A DNA stretch of 47,184 bases from Pseudomonadota bacterium (GCA_023423995.1 JAFAEL010000081.1:1-47184); one strand, 5' to 3'; counted from the first letter of the stretch, positions 34,077 through 42,446 are shown. Program-made: numbers and translations. The notes: a model not told the origin generated them from the letters alone.

Positions 34077-34904
34077 GTGGCTCTGCAAAGGCTGCGCTTG
34101 GTCGCCCGAAGGCCGCGCCAAATGCTGGCGGTGCTGGCGCTCGGCCTGCTGCTGGTCTGCGGGGTTGCGGTTCACGCGCTTGCGCAAGGCCTTCCCGCCC
34201 TCACCGGCCGCGTGGTGGATGCCGCGAACCTGCTTAGCCCGGAGCAGCGCGCCGCCCTCGAAGCGAAGCTCAAGGCGCATGAGGACAAGACGTCTGATCA
34301 GGTCGTCGTCGCGACCGTGCCCTCGCTCGGCGGAACGAGCGTCGAGGATTATGGCAACCGCCTCTATCGCCACTGGCAACTCGGGCAGAAGGACAAGAAC
34401 AACGGCGCGTTGCTCCTGGTCGCTCCGAACGAGCGCAAGGTGCGGATCGAGGTCGGCTACGGTCTCGAAGGCGCGCTGACCGACGCCCTGTCCGGCGTGA
34501 TCATCCGGACAGCCATCGCGCCTCGCTTCAAGCAGGGGGATTTCGCCGGCGGGATCGATGCCGGCGTCGACGCGATACTCGCGATTCTGACAGGCGACGC
34601 CGAGGAATGGCAGCGCCGCGCGAAGGTCCGCGCCGACGATCAATCCGAGATCGACTGGATCACGATCATCGTCATGGTCGTGATCCTGATCATCATCGTG
34701 CGGGCATTCTTCCGGGGCGGAGGCGGCGGGTCGTCCCGCTCCCATCGGCGCCGGGGCGGGTCCTGGGTCGTCATGCCGGTTCCAAGCGGGGGAGGCTGGG
34801 GCGGCGGCTTCTCGGGCGGCGGCGGCTTCGGGGGTGGGTTCGGCGGCGGCTTTTCCGGCGGGGGAGGCTCCTCCGGCGGCGGCGGGGCTTCGGGATCATG
34901 GTGA
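34077..34904 (+). CDS. TPM-domain membrane protein, YgcG-like with Gly-rich tail
   Basis: 275 residues. An N-terminal signal/membrane segment (MLAVLALGLLLVCGVAVHALAQ) is followed by a TPM domain (LTGRVVDAANLLSPEQRAALEAKL ... NNGALLLVAPNERKVRIEVGYGLEG), one membrane helix (WITIIVMVVILIIIVRAF) and a Gly/Ser-rich tail with GGGFSGGGG runs. TPM domains act in photosystem II repair in plants and have unclear roles in bacteria. The start is uncertain: GTG 34077 has GGAG overlapping it, and ATG 34122 would give a shorter signal peptide. The next gene starts one base after the stop. Confidence 0.88.
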   Translation: MALQRLRLVARRPRQMLAVLALGLLLVCGVAVHALAQGLPALTGRVVDAANLLSPEQRAALEAKLKAHEDKTSDQVVVATVPSLGGTSVEDYGNRLYRHWQLGQKDKNNGALLLVAPNERKVRIEVGYGLEGALTDALSGVIIRTAIAPRFKQGDFAGGIDAGVDAILAILTGDAEEWQRRAKVRADDQSEIDWITIIVMVVILIIIVRAFFRGGGGGSSRSHRRRGGSWVVMPVPSGGGWGGGFSGGGGFGGGFGGGFSGGGGSSGGGGASGSW

Positions 34905-34905
34905 C

Positions 34906-35514
34906 ATGCTGAGCGAAGAGGAGCGCCTGCGAGTCGAGGCCGCAATCCGGGAGGCAGAGCAGCGCACGGCCGGCGAGATCGTCGTCGTGGTGGCGCGCCA
35001 GGCGAGCGGCTACCGGGCCATCCCCTTCCTGTACGCGCTGGTTGCGGCGCTGGCCGCTCCGTGGCCGCTCATCCTTTGGACCGAGCTCGGCCCCGTTCGC
35101 ATCTTCTCCGTCCAGCTCGGCATCGCGATTCTCGTTCTCGCGCTCGGCGCCTGGATGCCGCTGCGGCTCCGCCTCGTGCCCGGTCCGATCAGGCGGGCGC
35201 GCGCCCGGGAGGCGGCCCAGCACGAATGGCTCGCGCGCGGCATGGCCGATACCCGCGGGCGTACCGGTGTTCTCCTCTTCGTGTCGGCGGCTGAGCACCA
35301 TGCGGAGGTCATCGGTGACCTCGCGATTTCGCGGCGCGTCGGCGAGGCGGAATGGCGCGGCATAATCGAACGGCTCATCGCCGAATTCGCCCGCAATGCG
35401 CGGACGCAGGGGCTGGTGGAGGCCGTCCAGGGGATCGGCGTGCTCCTCGCCCGACACGCACCCGTGGAGGAGCGCGACGCGGACGAACTGCCCAACAGGG
35501 TCGTGCTGCTTTGA
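34906..35514 (+). CDS. TPM-domain protein, second type
   Basis: 202 residues, no signal peptide. The N-terminus LSEEERLRVEAAIREAEQRTAGEIVVVVAR begins a TPM domain that is interrupted by a pair of membrane helices (about residues 40-85: IPFLYALVAALAAPWPLILW, FSVQLGIAILVLALGAWM). The domain then resumes with TRGRTGVLLFVSAAEHHAEVIGDLAI and ends EFARNARTQGLVEAVQGIGVLLARHAP. It lies one base after the first TPM gene and completes the LemA-TPM-TPM set. It is convergent with lpxXL, with 93 bases between, where CCCCTAAA/TTTGGGG forms an imperfect stem. Confidence 0.88.
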   Translation: MLSEEERLRVEAAIREAEQRTAGEIVVVVARQASGYRAIPFLYALVAALAAPWPLILWTELGPVRIFSVQLGIAILVLALGAWMPLRLRLVPGPIRRARAREAAQHEWLARGMADTRGRTGVLLFVSAAEHHAEVIGDLAISRRVGEAEWRGIIERLIAEFARNARTQGLVEAVQGIGVLLARHAPVEERDADELPNRVVLL

Positions 35515-35607
35515 CGCTCCCCTAAACCCGGATCCCTTTGGGGCAGTTCGGCGGACCGGAGGTCAATCAGCTACCGGCGTTCACGAGGCCGTGCCTAGAG
35601 GAGATGC

Positions 35608-36537
35608 CTATTTCCCGCTGACGCGCCAGCGGCGATGCATCCAGAGCCACTGGCCCGGGTTCTCGCGGACCCATTCCTCGACGATCGAGGTCATGACCTG
35701 CGTGGCCCGCGCGACGTCGATCCGCCCCTCCTCGTCGCGGGGCAAGTCAAGCGGCGGGGTGAGTTCCAGGCGGAAACGATGGCCCTGCAGGCGGACCACC
35801 CGCACCCCATGGACGGGACAATCATGGTGGCGGGCGAGCTTGGCGAGGAGCGGGTTCGTGAGGGCCGGCCTTCCCATGAAGGTCGTCACCACGCCCCGCG
35901 TGAAGTGCTGGTCGATAAGCTGGCCGAGATGGCCGCCACGCTCCAGCACTCCGGCGATCGCAAAGGCCGCGCCGCCGCCGGAGGACGCCGTCAGGCCGCC
36001 CATCGTGCCGGATCGGACCTCGTAGACGAGACGCGCCGCCGCCGGATCGTTCGGCGGCCGGAAGACGGCCGTCGCGTCGAGCCCGAACCGGGCGGCGCAG
36101 ATCGCGGGCAGCTCCCAATTTCCGAGATGGGCCGAGAAGATGATCCCCGGAAGGCCGTCGTCTCGCAGCTTCAGGAAATGCTCGATGCCGACCACCTCGA
36201 CGCGGCCAGATGTCGGTGCATCGGGATCATAGTCGAAGAGCTTGCCGAGATGAGCGTATTCAGCGCCCGTGCGGCCCAGATTCGCCCAGGCGCTCCGCGC
36301 GATGCGGATGCGCTCGGCCTCGCTCATCTCAGGGAAGACAGCGCTAAGGTTCGCGAGCGCAATCCGGTGCTGCGGCAGCAGGGGCCCGACGGTGCGGGCG
36401 AGCCAGGCGCCGAGATCGCTCGACCGTTCAGGGCCGAGGAGGCGCGCGAAGCCGAAGACGCCCCGCACGGCGGTCGCCATGATGGCGCCGAGCACACGAG
36501 ACCTGATGGCTCGGAATCCGGTACGTGAGCGGGACAT
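35608..36537 (-). CDS. lpxXL: Lipid A very-long-chain acyltransferase LpxXL
   Basis: 309 residues of the LpxL/HtrB acyltransferase family, an inner-membrane enzyme with an N-terminal hydrophobic segment. The catalytic HX4E is SAHLGNWE (His137, Glu142), and the second block is HFTRGVVTTFMGRPALTNPLLAKLA. At the end of an acpXL cluster this is the enzyme that transfers the C28-type hydroxy fatty acid from AcpXL to lipid A. The ATG at 36537 is preferred over the frame's upstream limit because it gives the family N-terminus. A 176-base gap separates it from adh2XL, longer than elsewhere in the cluster. Confidence 0.9.
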   Translation of the reverse strand: MSRSRTGFRAIRSRVLGAIMATAVRGVFGFARLLGPERSSDLGAWLARTVGPLLPQHRIALANLSAVFPEMSEAERIRIARSAWANLGRTGAEYAHLGKLFDYDPDAPTSGRVEVVGIEHFLKLRDDGLPGIIFSAHLGNWELPAICAARFGLDATAVFRPPNDPAAARLVYEVRSGTMGGLTASSGGGAAFAIAGVLERGGHLGQLIDQHFTRGVVTTFMGRPALTNPLLAKLARHHDCPVHGVRVVRLQGHRFRLELTPPLDLPRDEEGRIDVARATQVMTSIVEEWVRENPGQWLWMHRRWRVSGK

Positions 36538-36713
36538 TATCGAAATCTGAGTACCGTGCCGGGGAGTGGCTTCTCTCGAAAGAGAACGCCCCGGCGGGCC
36601 CGTCACGGGCCGCGATCCGCATGGATGAACGCGATGGACCCGCTTACGCCGAAGCACGGCCGCGCGGCAAGCCTACGTGCGCGGCAAGACAGGAGCGCGC
36701 CGGGACGCGGGGT

Positions 36714-37736
36714 TCAGAGCGTCGCGATGATCTTCCCGAATACGCGCCGCGATTCGAGCTTCTCGAGGCCCCGCGAGAACTCTGCGACCGGAAGGACCTC
36801 GTCGAGGACCGGCTTCAGGCCGCCTTCCATCTTGGCGAGCGAATCGGTGATGTTGGCCATGCGGCAGCCAAAGGAACCGGTAATGCGGTATTGCTGCTGG
36901 AACAGCTGCATCAGGTTCATCGTGGTGGAGACACCAGAGGTCGACCCACAGGTCACCAGGCGGCCGCCCCGCTTGAGGCAGAGCAGGCTGCCGTTCCAGG
37001 TCTCGGCGCCGACATGCTCGAACGCGACGTCGACGCCGCGTCGCTTCGTCAACCGGCGGACCTCGCCCTCGAACCGCTCGGTCCGATAGTTGATGACGTG
37101 ATCGGCCCCGAGGGCGCGCGCCTTCTTTCCCTTCTCGTCGTCCCCGACGGTGGTGAAGACCGTGCAGCCGATCGCCTTTGCCATCCGGATCGCCGCCGTG
37201 CCGATGCCCGAGCCTCCGGCATGGACGAGGATCGTCTCGCCAGGCTCCAGGCGAGCGTTATCGAACAGCATGTGCTGGACGGTTCCGAAGGCAATCGGCG
37301 CGCAGGCCGCGTCCTCGAACGAGACCGCGTCCGGGATCGGCAGCACCAGCCGGGCCGGCATGTTCACGAGTTCGCGCGAGAAGCCGTCAAGGTGAAACCC
37401 CATGATGCCGCCCACCTCCTCGCAGAGGTTGTCGCGGCCCTCGCGGCAGGCGCGGCAGTGCCCGCAGGTCAGGGCGCCGTACATGACGACCCGCTGGCCG
37501 GGTGAAAGCGAGGCGACGTCTTGCCCGACGGCCGCGATCTCGCCCGACGCCTCGGCGCCCACGACGACCGGCAGCTTCCGCCGCGCGAACGCCATGCCCC
37601 GGAAGCCCCAAACGTCGATATGGTTCAGGCCGACGGCCTTGACGCGGATCTGAACCTCGCCGGGGCCGGGCGGGGGAGGGGGATCGACCTCCGTGAGGCG
37701 CAGGTCGCGGTCGCCGAAGAGTTGGAGAGCTTTCAT
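36714..37736 (-). CDS. adh2XL: Medium-chain dehydrogenase of the VLCFA cluster
   Basis: 340 residues of the quinone reductase/alcohol dehydrogenase fold. GAEASGEIAAVG, the four-Cys structural zinc lobe (CGHCRACREGRDNLC) and the nucleotide loop VHAGGSGIGTAAIRMAKAIG are visible. In the Rhizobium acpXL cluster the gene at this place is proposed to supply a reductive step, probably enoyl reduction, of long-chain elongation (established as genetics, not enzymology). It starts 15 bases after the SDR stop and is in the same operon. Confidence 0.88.
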   Translation of the reverse strand: MKALQLFGDRDLRLTEVDPPPPPGPGEVQIRVKAVGLNHIDVWGFRGMAFARRKLPVVVGAEASGEIAAVGQDVASLSPGQRVVMYGALTCGHCRACREGRDNLCEEVGGIMGFHLDGFSRELVNMPARLVLPIPDAVSFEDAACAPIAFGTVQHMLFDNARLEPGETILVHAGGSGIGTAAIRMAKAIGCTVFTTVGDDEKGKKARALGADHVINYRTERFEGEVRRLTKRRGVDVAFEHVGAETWNGSLLCLKRGGRLVTCGSTSGVSTTMNLMQLFQQQYRITGSFGCRMANITDSLAKMEGGLKPVLDEVLPVAEFSRGLEKLESRRVFGKIIATL

Positions 37737-37751
37737 TCTGATCGGGCCTTC

Positions 37752-38516
37752 TCAGCGATGCACGCCGAGCATCGCGGTGAGGCCGCCATCGACGGGGAGG
37801 ACCGCGCCGGTGATGTAGGCTGCCGGCGGCGTCAGTAGAAACCCAACCAGCGCCGCGATTTCCTGCGGCCGGGCGAAGCGGCCGGCCGGGATCTGCTTCT
37901 CCATCTGTGGCCGATGGGCGGCATAGCCGGCCATCATCTCGGTATCGATGAAGCCTGGCGCAACGTAGTTCACGGCGATGCCGCGCTTGGCGGTCTCGAT
38001 CGCCAGGGTGCGGCAATAGGAGAGGAGGGCGCCCTTCGAAGCCGCATAGGCGGCATTGCCCGCATTGGCCTGCAGGGCTGCGACGGACCCGATCGCGACG
38101 ATGCGTCCCTCGCGGGCGCGCAGCATGCCGCGCATGACGGCTTTCGCCAAGCGAGTCAGGGACCAGAAGTTCACCTGCATGGCGGCTTCGGCCTTGTCCT
38201 GGGCGATCATGGCCGTGAGCGCGTCGTAGGGCTGACCGGCATTGTGGACGAGACCGAACCAGGTCTCGGCCTCGATCTCGGCCGCGAACTCCTCGAGTGC
38301 GGTCTTATCGGAGAGATCCAGCTTCCGTGCGCGGATCGCCACGTCCGGATGGGAGGCGGCGAGGGTCTCGGTGAGCCGAGCGGCCTCCTCGGCCGAGTTG
38401 CGATAAGTGAAATCGACAGCGAAGCCTGCACCCGCCAGTGCGGTCACGATCGCGGCGCCGACGCCCCGGCCTCCACCAGTGACGAGGACGCGCCGCTGCT
38501 CGGAACCGGCGCTCAC
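37752..38516 (-). CDS. FabG-like SDR inserted in the VLCFA cluster
   Basis: 254-residue classical SDR: VLVTGGGRGVGAAIV, catalytic Ser in IVAIGSVAALQ, YAASK (Tyr, Lys) and FIDTEMMAGYAAHRPQMEKQIPAGRFARP, which resembles 3-oxoacyl-ACP reductase FabG. A ketoreductase is the step otherwise missing from the cluster. Its GTG start overlaps the fabF1XL stop as GTGA, so translation is coupled. The well-studied Rhizobium leguminosarum cluster lists no separate SDR between fabF1XL and adh2XL, so this may be a lineage variant. Confidence 0.88.
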   Translation of the reverse strand: MSAGSEQRRVLVTGGGRGVGAAIVTALAGAGFAVDFTYRNSAEEAARLTETLAASHPDVAIRARKLDLSDKTALEEFAAEIEAETWFGLVHNAGQPYDALTAMIAQDKAEAAMQVNFWSLTRLAKAVMRGMLRAREGRIVAIGSVAALQANAGNAAYAASKGALLSYCRTLAIETAKRGIAVNYVAPGFIDTEMMAGYAAHRPQMEKQIPAGRFARPQEIAALVGFLLTPPAAYITGAVLPVDGGLTAMLGVHR

Positions 38517-39802
38517 TTGGGCTCTGCCCCGAGGACGAGGCAGGTATTCTGGCCGCCGAAGCCGAAGGAATTCGACAGAACGAAACGGACCTGCGCATCA
38601 CGCGCCGCGTTCGGAACAACGTCGAGCGGGATGGCCGGATCGGGAACCGCATAGTTGATGGTGGGCGGCAGGCGCCCGTTCGTGATGGTGAGCAGCGACA
38701 TCACGGCCTCGACGGCGCCCGCCGCCGTGAGCGTGTGGCCGATCATCGACTTGTTGGACGAGATCGGCACCGCGCCCATGCGCTCGCCCATGACCTTCAT
38801 GCAGCCGAGCGCCTCCATCTTGTCGTTCTCGGGCGTGCCGGTGCCGTGCGCGTTGACGTAGTCGATGTCATCCGGGCTGAGGCCGGCATCCTCGATCGCC
38901 TCCCGGATGGCGGCAATGATCGGGGCGCCGTCCGGGCTGGAGCGGGTACGGTGAAAGCCGTCGCCTTTCTCCCCGCAGCCCAGCACGTAGCCGAGGATGC
39001 GAGCCCCGCGAGCCCTCGCAGAGGCGGCGCTCTCGAGCACGAGCGCAGCCGCGCCTTCGCCCATGACGAAGCCGTCGCGGTTCTTGGAAAACGGCTTCGC
39101 CGCACCTTCGGGAGGCGTGTTCTGTGTCGAAAGGGCGGACAGGAGGGAGAACCGGATCAGGGATTCCGGGTTCACGGAACCGTCCGTGCCGATGCAGAGC
39201 GCGGCGTCCGCTTCGCCGCGCCGGATCGCCTCCACGCCAAGCTGGATCGCGGTCGCGCCCGACGAACATGCCGTCGAGAGCGAGATCGGCGAGCCGAGCG
39301 TGCCGAATCGATCGGCGATGCGGTCGGCGACCGTTCCGAAGGTGAAGAGATCGTGCCAGGCATCGAAGCGACGCGTCGCGGCTCCGGCCAGGAGTTGAGC
39401 GTAAGTGATGCTTGCTTCGGCGCCTGAACTCGCCGCCGCGGCGAGAGCCTCGCGCTGAGGCCATTCGACTTCGACGGGAGGGACCGCAACAAAAAGAGGC
39501 CCTGGGAACTCGCCGGTCCGAGCGAACGCGGCCTGCGCGACGGCCTCTCCGGCCGCCAACTCGGCGAGACGCTCCGAGAGCATGGGCGCGCAGAACGGCT
39601 CCACTGGCTCGAAATCCACGGTCCCGGCGATGCGGGTGCGCAGGTTTTCGGTCGAGAAGCGCCGGATCTCGTGGATGCCCGAACGCCCGGCCGTCAGGGC
39701 CGCCCAGTTCTCGTCCTGCCCCCGCCCGAGCGAGGTCACAACGCCCATGCCCGTCACGACGACGAGCGGACGCCCGAATTTGTCGGTGTCAGCCTGTGCC
39801 AT
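38513..39802 (-). CDS. fabF1XL: Beta-ketoacyl-ACP synthase, catalytically complete (KS-alpha-like)
   Basis: 429 residues of the FabF fold. The Cys-His-His triad is intact: Cys179 in STACSSGA, His319 in NAHGTGT and His356 in NKSMIGHTLTAAG. It condenses malonyl units with the growing acyl chain on AcpXL for the very-long-chain fatty acid of lipid A (cluster knowledge). It starts eight bases after fabF2XL, and its stop overlaps the SDR start. Compared with its neighbour fabF2XL it is the active member of the pair. Confidence 0.93.
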   Translation of the reverse strand: MAQADTDKFGRPLVVVTGMGVVTSLGRGQDENWAALTAGRSGIHEIRRFSTENLRTRIAGTVDFEPVEPFCAPMLSERLAELAAGEAVAQAAFARTGEFPGPLFVAVPPVEVEWPQREALAAAASSGAEASITYAQLLAGAATRRFDAWHDLFTFGTVADRIADRFGTLGSPISLSTACSSGATAIQLGVEAIRRGEADAALCIGTDGSVNPESLIRFSLLSALSTQNTPPEGAAKPFSKNRDGFVMGEGAAALVLESAASARARGARILGYVLGCGEKGDGFHRTRSSPDGAPIIAAIREAIEDAGLSPDDIDYVNAHGTGTPENDKMEALGCMKVMGERMGAVPISSNKSMIGHTLTAAGAVEAVMSLLTITNGRLPPTINYAVPDPAIPLDVVPNAARDAQVRFVLSNSFGFGGQNTCLVLGAEPK

Positions 39803-39810
39803 GTCGCGTT

Positions 39811-40944
39811 CTACTGCGCCCGCACCATCCGCACCAAGCCTTCGCCCCTGCGGTGGCCTATCGCGGTGGCGACCGCCTCCGATGAGCGGTCCGCTGCAAC
39901 GAGCGCCGCGGCTATCGCTGCCCCGACCGGTGCCGTCGCCTCGAGCGGATGCCCGAAAAGGTCGCCGAGCGCATGCAGGTTGCCCTGAGGAGCAAGGGCA
40001 GCGAGGGCGCTCCGCTCCTCCTCGGTCGCTCCGGCAACGCCCGTCGCGCCCGAAAGGACGATCGGGTCAGGTCCGCTCCCGGATTCGCGCCAGAGGCGCT
40101 CCAGGGTCGATGCGACGGCGCCTTTGTCCCGACGGGTTCGAGCGGCCTGCACAGGTTTGAGCTCGGCCTGGATCGCCGCGCCGCGCCTTGCCGCGTGCTC
40201 GTGAGACTCGAGCACGAGGAAGGCAGCGGCCGAGCCCAGAATGAGCCCGCCGCCCCGTTCGGGCCGCTCCCATACAGGTGCGAAAGGCTGCTTCCAGAGA
40301 TAGCCGCCCAGCTCGAAGATCAGAATCGAATCGGCCCGCTCGGCATTGTAGGAGCTGCCGACCAGCATCGCGTCGACCTGGCCCGAGGCGATGCGGGCCT
40401 GGGCGATTCTGAGCGCATCGACGCCGCACATCTCCTCGCCCATGAACGTGCGCGACGCGCCGGTCACGCCGTGCACGATCGAGATGTTGCCGGCGAGCAG
40501 GTTCGAGAGCTGTGCAAGGAAGAGCGTCGGCCTGAGATCGCTCATCAGCCGTTCGTTCAGGAAGGCGCCCGGGTCCGAGGCGTTCCGCAGTCCCGTCAGG
40601 ATCTGGCCGTCGACGGCATAGTCGCGCTCGCCCCCGCCGGCCGCCACGATCATCTGCATCCGGGCTTTCGCCTCGGCATCGTCCTTCAGCCCCGCTGCTT
40701 CCAGCGCGACGCCGGCCGTGTAGACGCCCAGGCGCTGCCACGGCTCCATCTGCCGCTGGTCGGACTTCTTCGCGATGTGGCGGTCCCACTCGATGGGAGG
40801 CATGGGATGGACCGGATAGGGGGCGAAGCGGTCCGTATCGATCCGCGGTCCGGCCGGAGAGGCGAGCGCCTGCAGGTGCGCCGCGATACCCTCGCCGACG
40901 CTGGAGACGAGCCCAATCCCCGTGACAACGACAGGCCGGGTCAC
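39811..40944 (-). CDS. fabF2XL: Ketosynthase homologue lacking the catalytic Cys (KS-beta-like)
   Basis: 377 residues with the ketosynthase fold (VVVTGIGLVSSVGEG ... VHGVTGASRTFMGEEMCGVDAL ... LHALGDLFGHPLEATAPVGAA). The position of the nucleophile motif TACSS reads TGASR (161-165), with Ala163 in place of Cys; the first His motif NAHGTGT reads LSGATGV, with no His; only His332 of the second remains. The alignment is by eye. Loss of the triad next to an intact ketosynthase suggests a heterodimer in which this subunit shapes chain length, like chain-length factors. Its GTG start overlaps the fabZXL stop by four bases (GTGA). Confidence 0.88.
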   Translation of the reverse strand: MTRPVVVTGIGLVSSVGEGIAAHLQALASPAGPRIDTDRFAPYPVHPMPPIEWDRHIAKKSDQRQMEPWQRLGVYTAGVALEAAGLKDDAEAKARMQMIVAAGGGERDYAVDGQILTGLRNASDPGAFLNERLMSDLRPTLFLAQLSNLLAGNISIVHGVTGASRTFMGEEMCGVDALRIAQARIASGQVDAMLVGSSYNAERADSILIFELGGYLWKQPFAPVWERPERGGGLILGSAAAFLVLESHEHAARRGAAIQAELKPVQAARTRRDKGAVASTLERLWRESGSGPDPIVLSGATGVAGATEEERSALAALAPQGNLHALGDLFGHPLEATAPVGAAIAAALVAADRSSEAVATAIGHRRGEGLVRMVRAQ

Positions 40945-41405
40945 GCCGAAGCCTCGGTCGGCAATCCGATGCGGCGCGCCTGATCCTTCATCCGCTCACT
41001 CAAACCTGGAGGAAAGGGCATAGTGCGAAACCGCAACTCGGCATCGGCGATCTTCTTGCCGGCCGAGGTGATGCTTGCTTTCGTGGCCATGTAGCCCGAA
41101 CCCTCATGCTCCAGCCGCGCCGTGATCTCCAAAGCTGCGCCCGGCGGCACGAAGTCCCGGAATCGGGCGCGGTCAACGGCCATCAGGAAGGGCATCATCT
41201 CGAAGCCCGTGAGGGCGAGGATGAGGTAGCCCGAGGCTTGGGCCATCGTCTCGGTCAGAAGCACACCCGGGACGAGCGGATGATCCGGGAAGTGACCCTC
41301 GAAGACCGGACTATGGTCCGGAACCGTCGAATGCGCCTCGATGCGCCTCTCAGCCCGATCTAGCCGGGCCACCCGGTCGATCATCTCGAAATATTCGAGG
41401 CGCAT
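40941..41405 (-). CDS. fabZXL: Hotdog dehydratase of the VLCFA cluster
   Basis: 154 residues, FabZ-like hotdog fold. The catalytic His38 lies in VFEGHFPDHPLVPGV and the catalytic Glu52 in TETMAQASGY. It dehydrates 3-hydroxyacyl-AcpXL in the elongation cycle (cluster knowledge). The N-terminus MRLEYFEMIDRV and length match cluster members. It overlaps fabF2XL by four bases and lies 85 bases downstream of acpXL. Confidence 0.92.
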   Translation of the reverse strand: MRLEYFEMIDRVARLDRAERRIEAHSTVPDHSPVFEGHFPDHPLVPGVLLTETMAQASGYLILALTGFEMMPFLMAVDRARFRDFVPPGAALEITARLEHEGSGYMATKASITSAGKKIADAELRFRTMPFPPGLSERMKDQARRIGLPTEASA

Positions 41406-41490
41406 GGATCAGAGGACCGGGCGGTAAGGGACTAAGCGTGCGCTGGAGGAGGCGCGATCCTTCTCGAAAGCGGGACCGCGGCGGACCGTT

Positions 41491-41772
41491 TCAGCTGTTC
41501 TTGGCCGCGACGAGCGCGTCAATGCGGGCGACCAGATTGCGGATGACGAAATACTCCTCCGCGGGAGTCTTCCCTTCGTTCACCTCCTGCGTCCACTGCT
41601 CGAGCGGGAGCTTGATGCCGAACGCCTTGTCGATGGCGAAAGCGATATCAAGGAAGGCGAGCGAGTCGATCCCGAGATCGTCGATCGCGTGGCTCTCGGG
41701 GGTAATCTTCTCGCGCGGGATGTCGGCGGTCTCGGAGATGATGCCCGCGACCGTCTCGAATGTAGACGACAT
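41491..41772 (-). CDS. acpXL: Acyl carrier protein for very-long-chain fatty acids
   Basis: 93 residues, the AcpXL length. The phosphopantetheine Ser37 lies in [19 protein letters not shown]; the protein is acidic as carriers are. AcpXL carries the 27-hydroxyoctacosanoate-type chain for lipid A in Rhizobiales. It is the first gene of the biosynthetic set. On the minus strand a TGTAAT (41834-41829) lies about 57 bases upstream as a possible -10 without a good -35, and a hairpin fills the leader. Confidence 0.95.
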   Translation of the reverse strand: MSSTFETVAGIISETADIPREKITPESHAIDDLGIDSLAFLDIAFAIDKAFGIKLPLEQWTQEVNEGKTPAEEYFVIRNLVARIDALVAAKNS

Positions 41773-41788
41773 AACTCGAATCTCTCGT

Positions 41789-41815
41789 GAGCCCCGCCGG
41801 TTCGGTCCGGGGCTC
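41789..41815 (-). promoter_or_regulatory. Hairpin in the acpXL leader
   Basis: An 8-bp perfect stem (GAGCCCCG/CGGGGCTC) with an 11-base loop, 17 to 43 bases upstream of the acpXL start. It has no U-tract on the minus strand, so it is less likely to be a plain terminator of the gene before. It may stabilise the leader or attenuate. Confidence 0.45.
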
Positions 41816-41875
41816 GGGTCGACGAGGGATTACACGACGGGTTCCCTGCGAGCAACCTGACGAGGAGCGCCCTGC

Positions 41876-42121
41876 CTACCAGCCCGGGAAACGGTTCGCG
41901 ACAAAAAGCGCCAACCCGAGAATCGCCGCTCCGGTGGCGATGGCGAAAGCAGGCCCGACCAAGTCGCTCGCCTCGTCGTCTTTCAACTCCTCGAGCAGGA
42001 CCGGCTCGTGCTCGATGACTGGTCCGAAATCGCGCAGTTCCTGCTCGATGCGCCAGATCAGCATCGCCTCGCGATCCTCGTCGGGGTTTGCGGAGGAGGA
42101 GGGGAGGGCTGCACGCTGCAT
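41876..42121 (-). CDS. Small protein with one C-terminal membrane segment, unknown function
   Basis: 81 residues. An acidic soluble N-terminal part (NPDEDREAMLIWRIEQELRDFGPVIEHEPVLLEELKDDEASD) is followed by a single hydrophobic helix at about 55-75 (VGPAFAIATGAAILGLALFVA) and a five-residue end. GAGGACG lies about seven bases before the ATG. No domain is recognised. It lies 103 bases upstream of acpXL on the same strand and follows two other small membrane-segment genes, so it may be part of one transcription unit. Confidence 0.65.
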   Translation of the reverse strand: MQRAALPSSSANPDEDREAMLIWRIEQELRDFGPVIEHEPVLLEELKDDEASDLVGPAFAIATGAAILGLALFVANRFPGW

Positions 42122-42278
42122 CAGAGACGTCCTCGAAAAAGTCTCCGAGTCGGATCGGCGGATTCACGACTGATCCGTAGACGCAGGAAGATCCCCGCTG
42201 GTTCCGTGCCGATCGCGCAAGCGACAGCACAGATTCAACTCCGGGATAGAAGCCTTAACGCATGATAATCGGTAGCAT

Positions 42279-42446
42279 TCATCTTGATGCGAACCAGAGC
42301 CCGCCAACAATCAGGAGTGCGACAACCCCGCTCCATGCTACGCGGCGGAGGATCGCTCGCCACGCATAGTGTGGCGATTGGGATAGGAGTTCGATCTCCT
42401 CGTCCGAATCCAGAGGTGGATCCGGTTGTTCGCGGGGGCTGGTCAT
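42279..42446 (-). CDS. 55-residue protein with one C-terminal membrane segment
   Basis: A short gene: 55 codons, start ATG 42446-42444, stop TGA 42281-42279. The protein starts MTSPREQPDPPLDSDEEIELL, continues SQSPHYAWRAILRRVAW and ends in a membrane helix at about 36-53 (SGVVALLIVGGLWF), with positive residues on both sides. Its ATG overlaps the TGA of the upstream FlbD-like gene as ATGA, a strong sign of coupled translation. No domain is recognised. Upstream gene and topology match the other small genes here. Confidence 0.65.
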   Translation of the reverse strand: MTSPREQPDPPLDSDEEIELLSQSPHYAWRAILRRVAWSGVVALLIVGGLWFASR

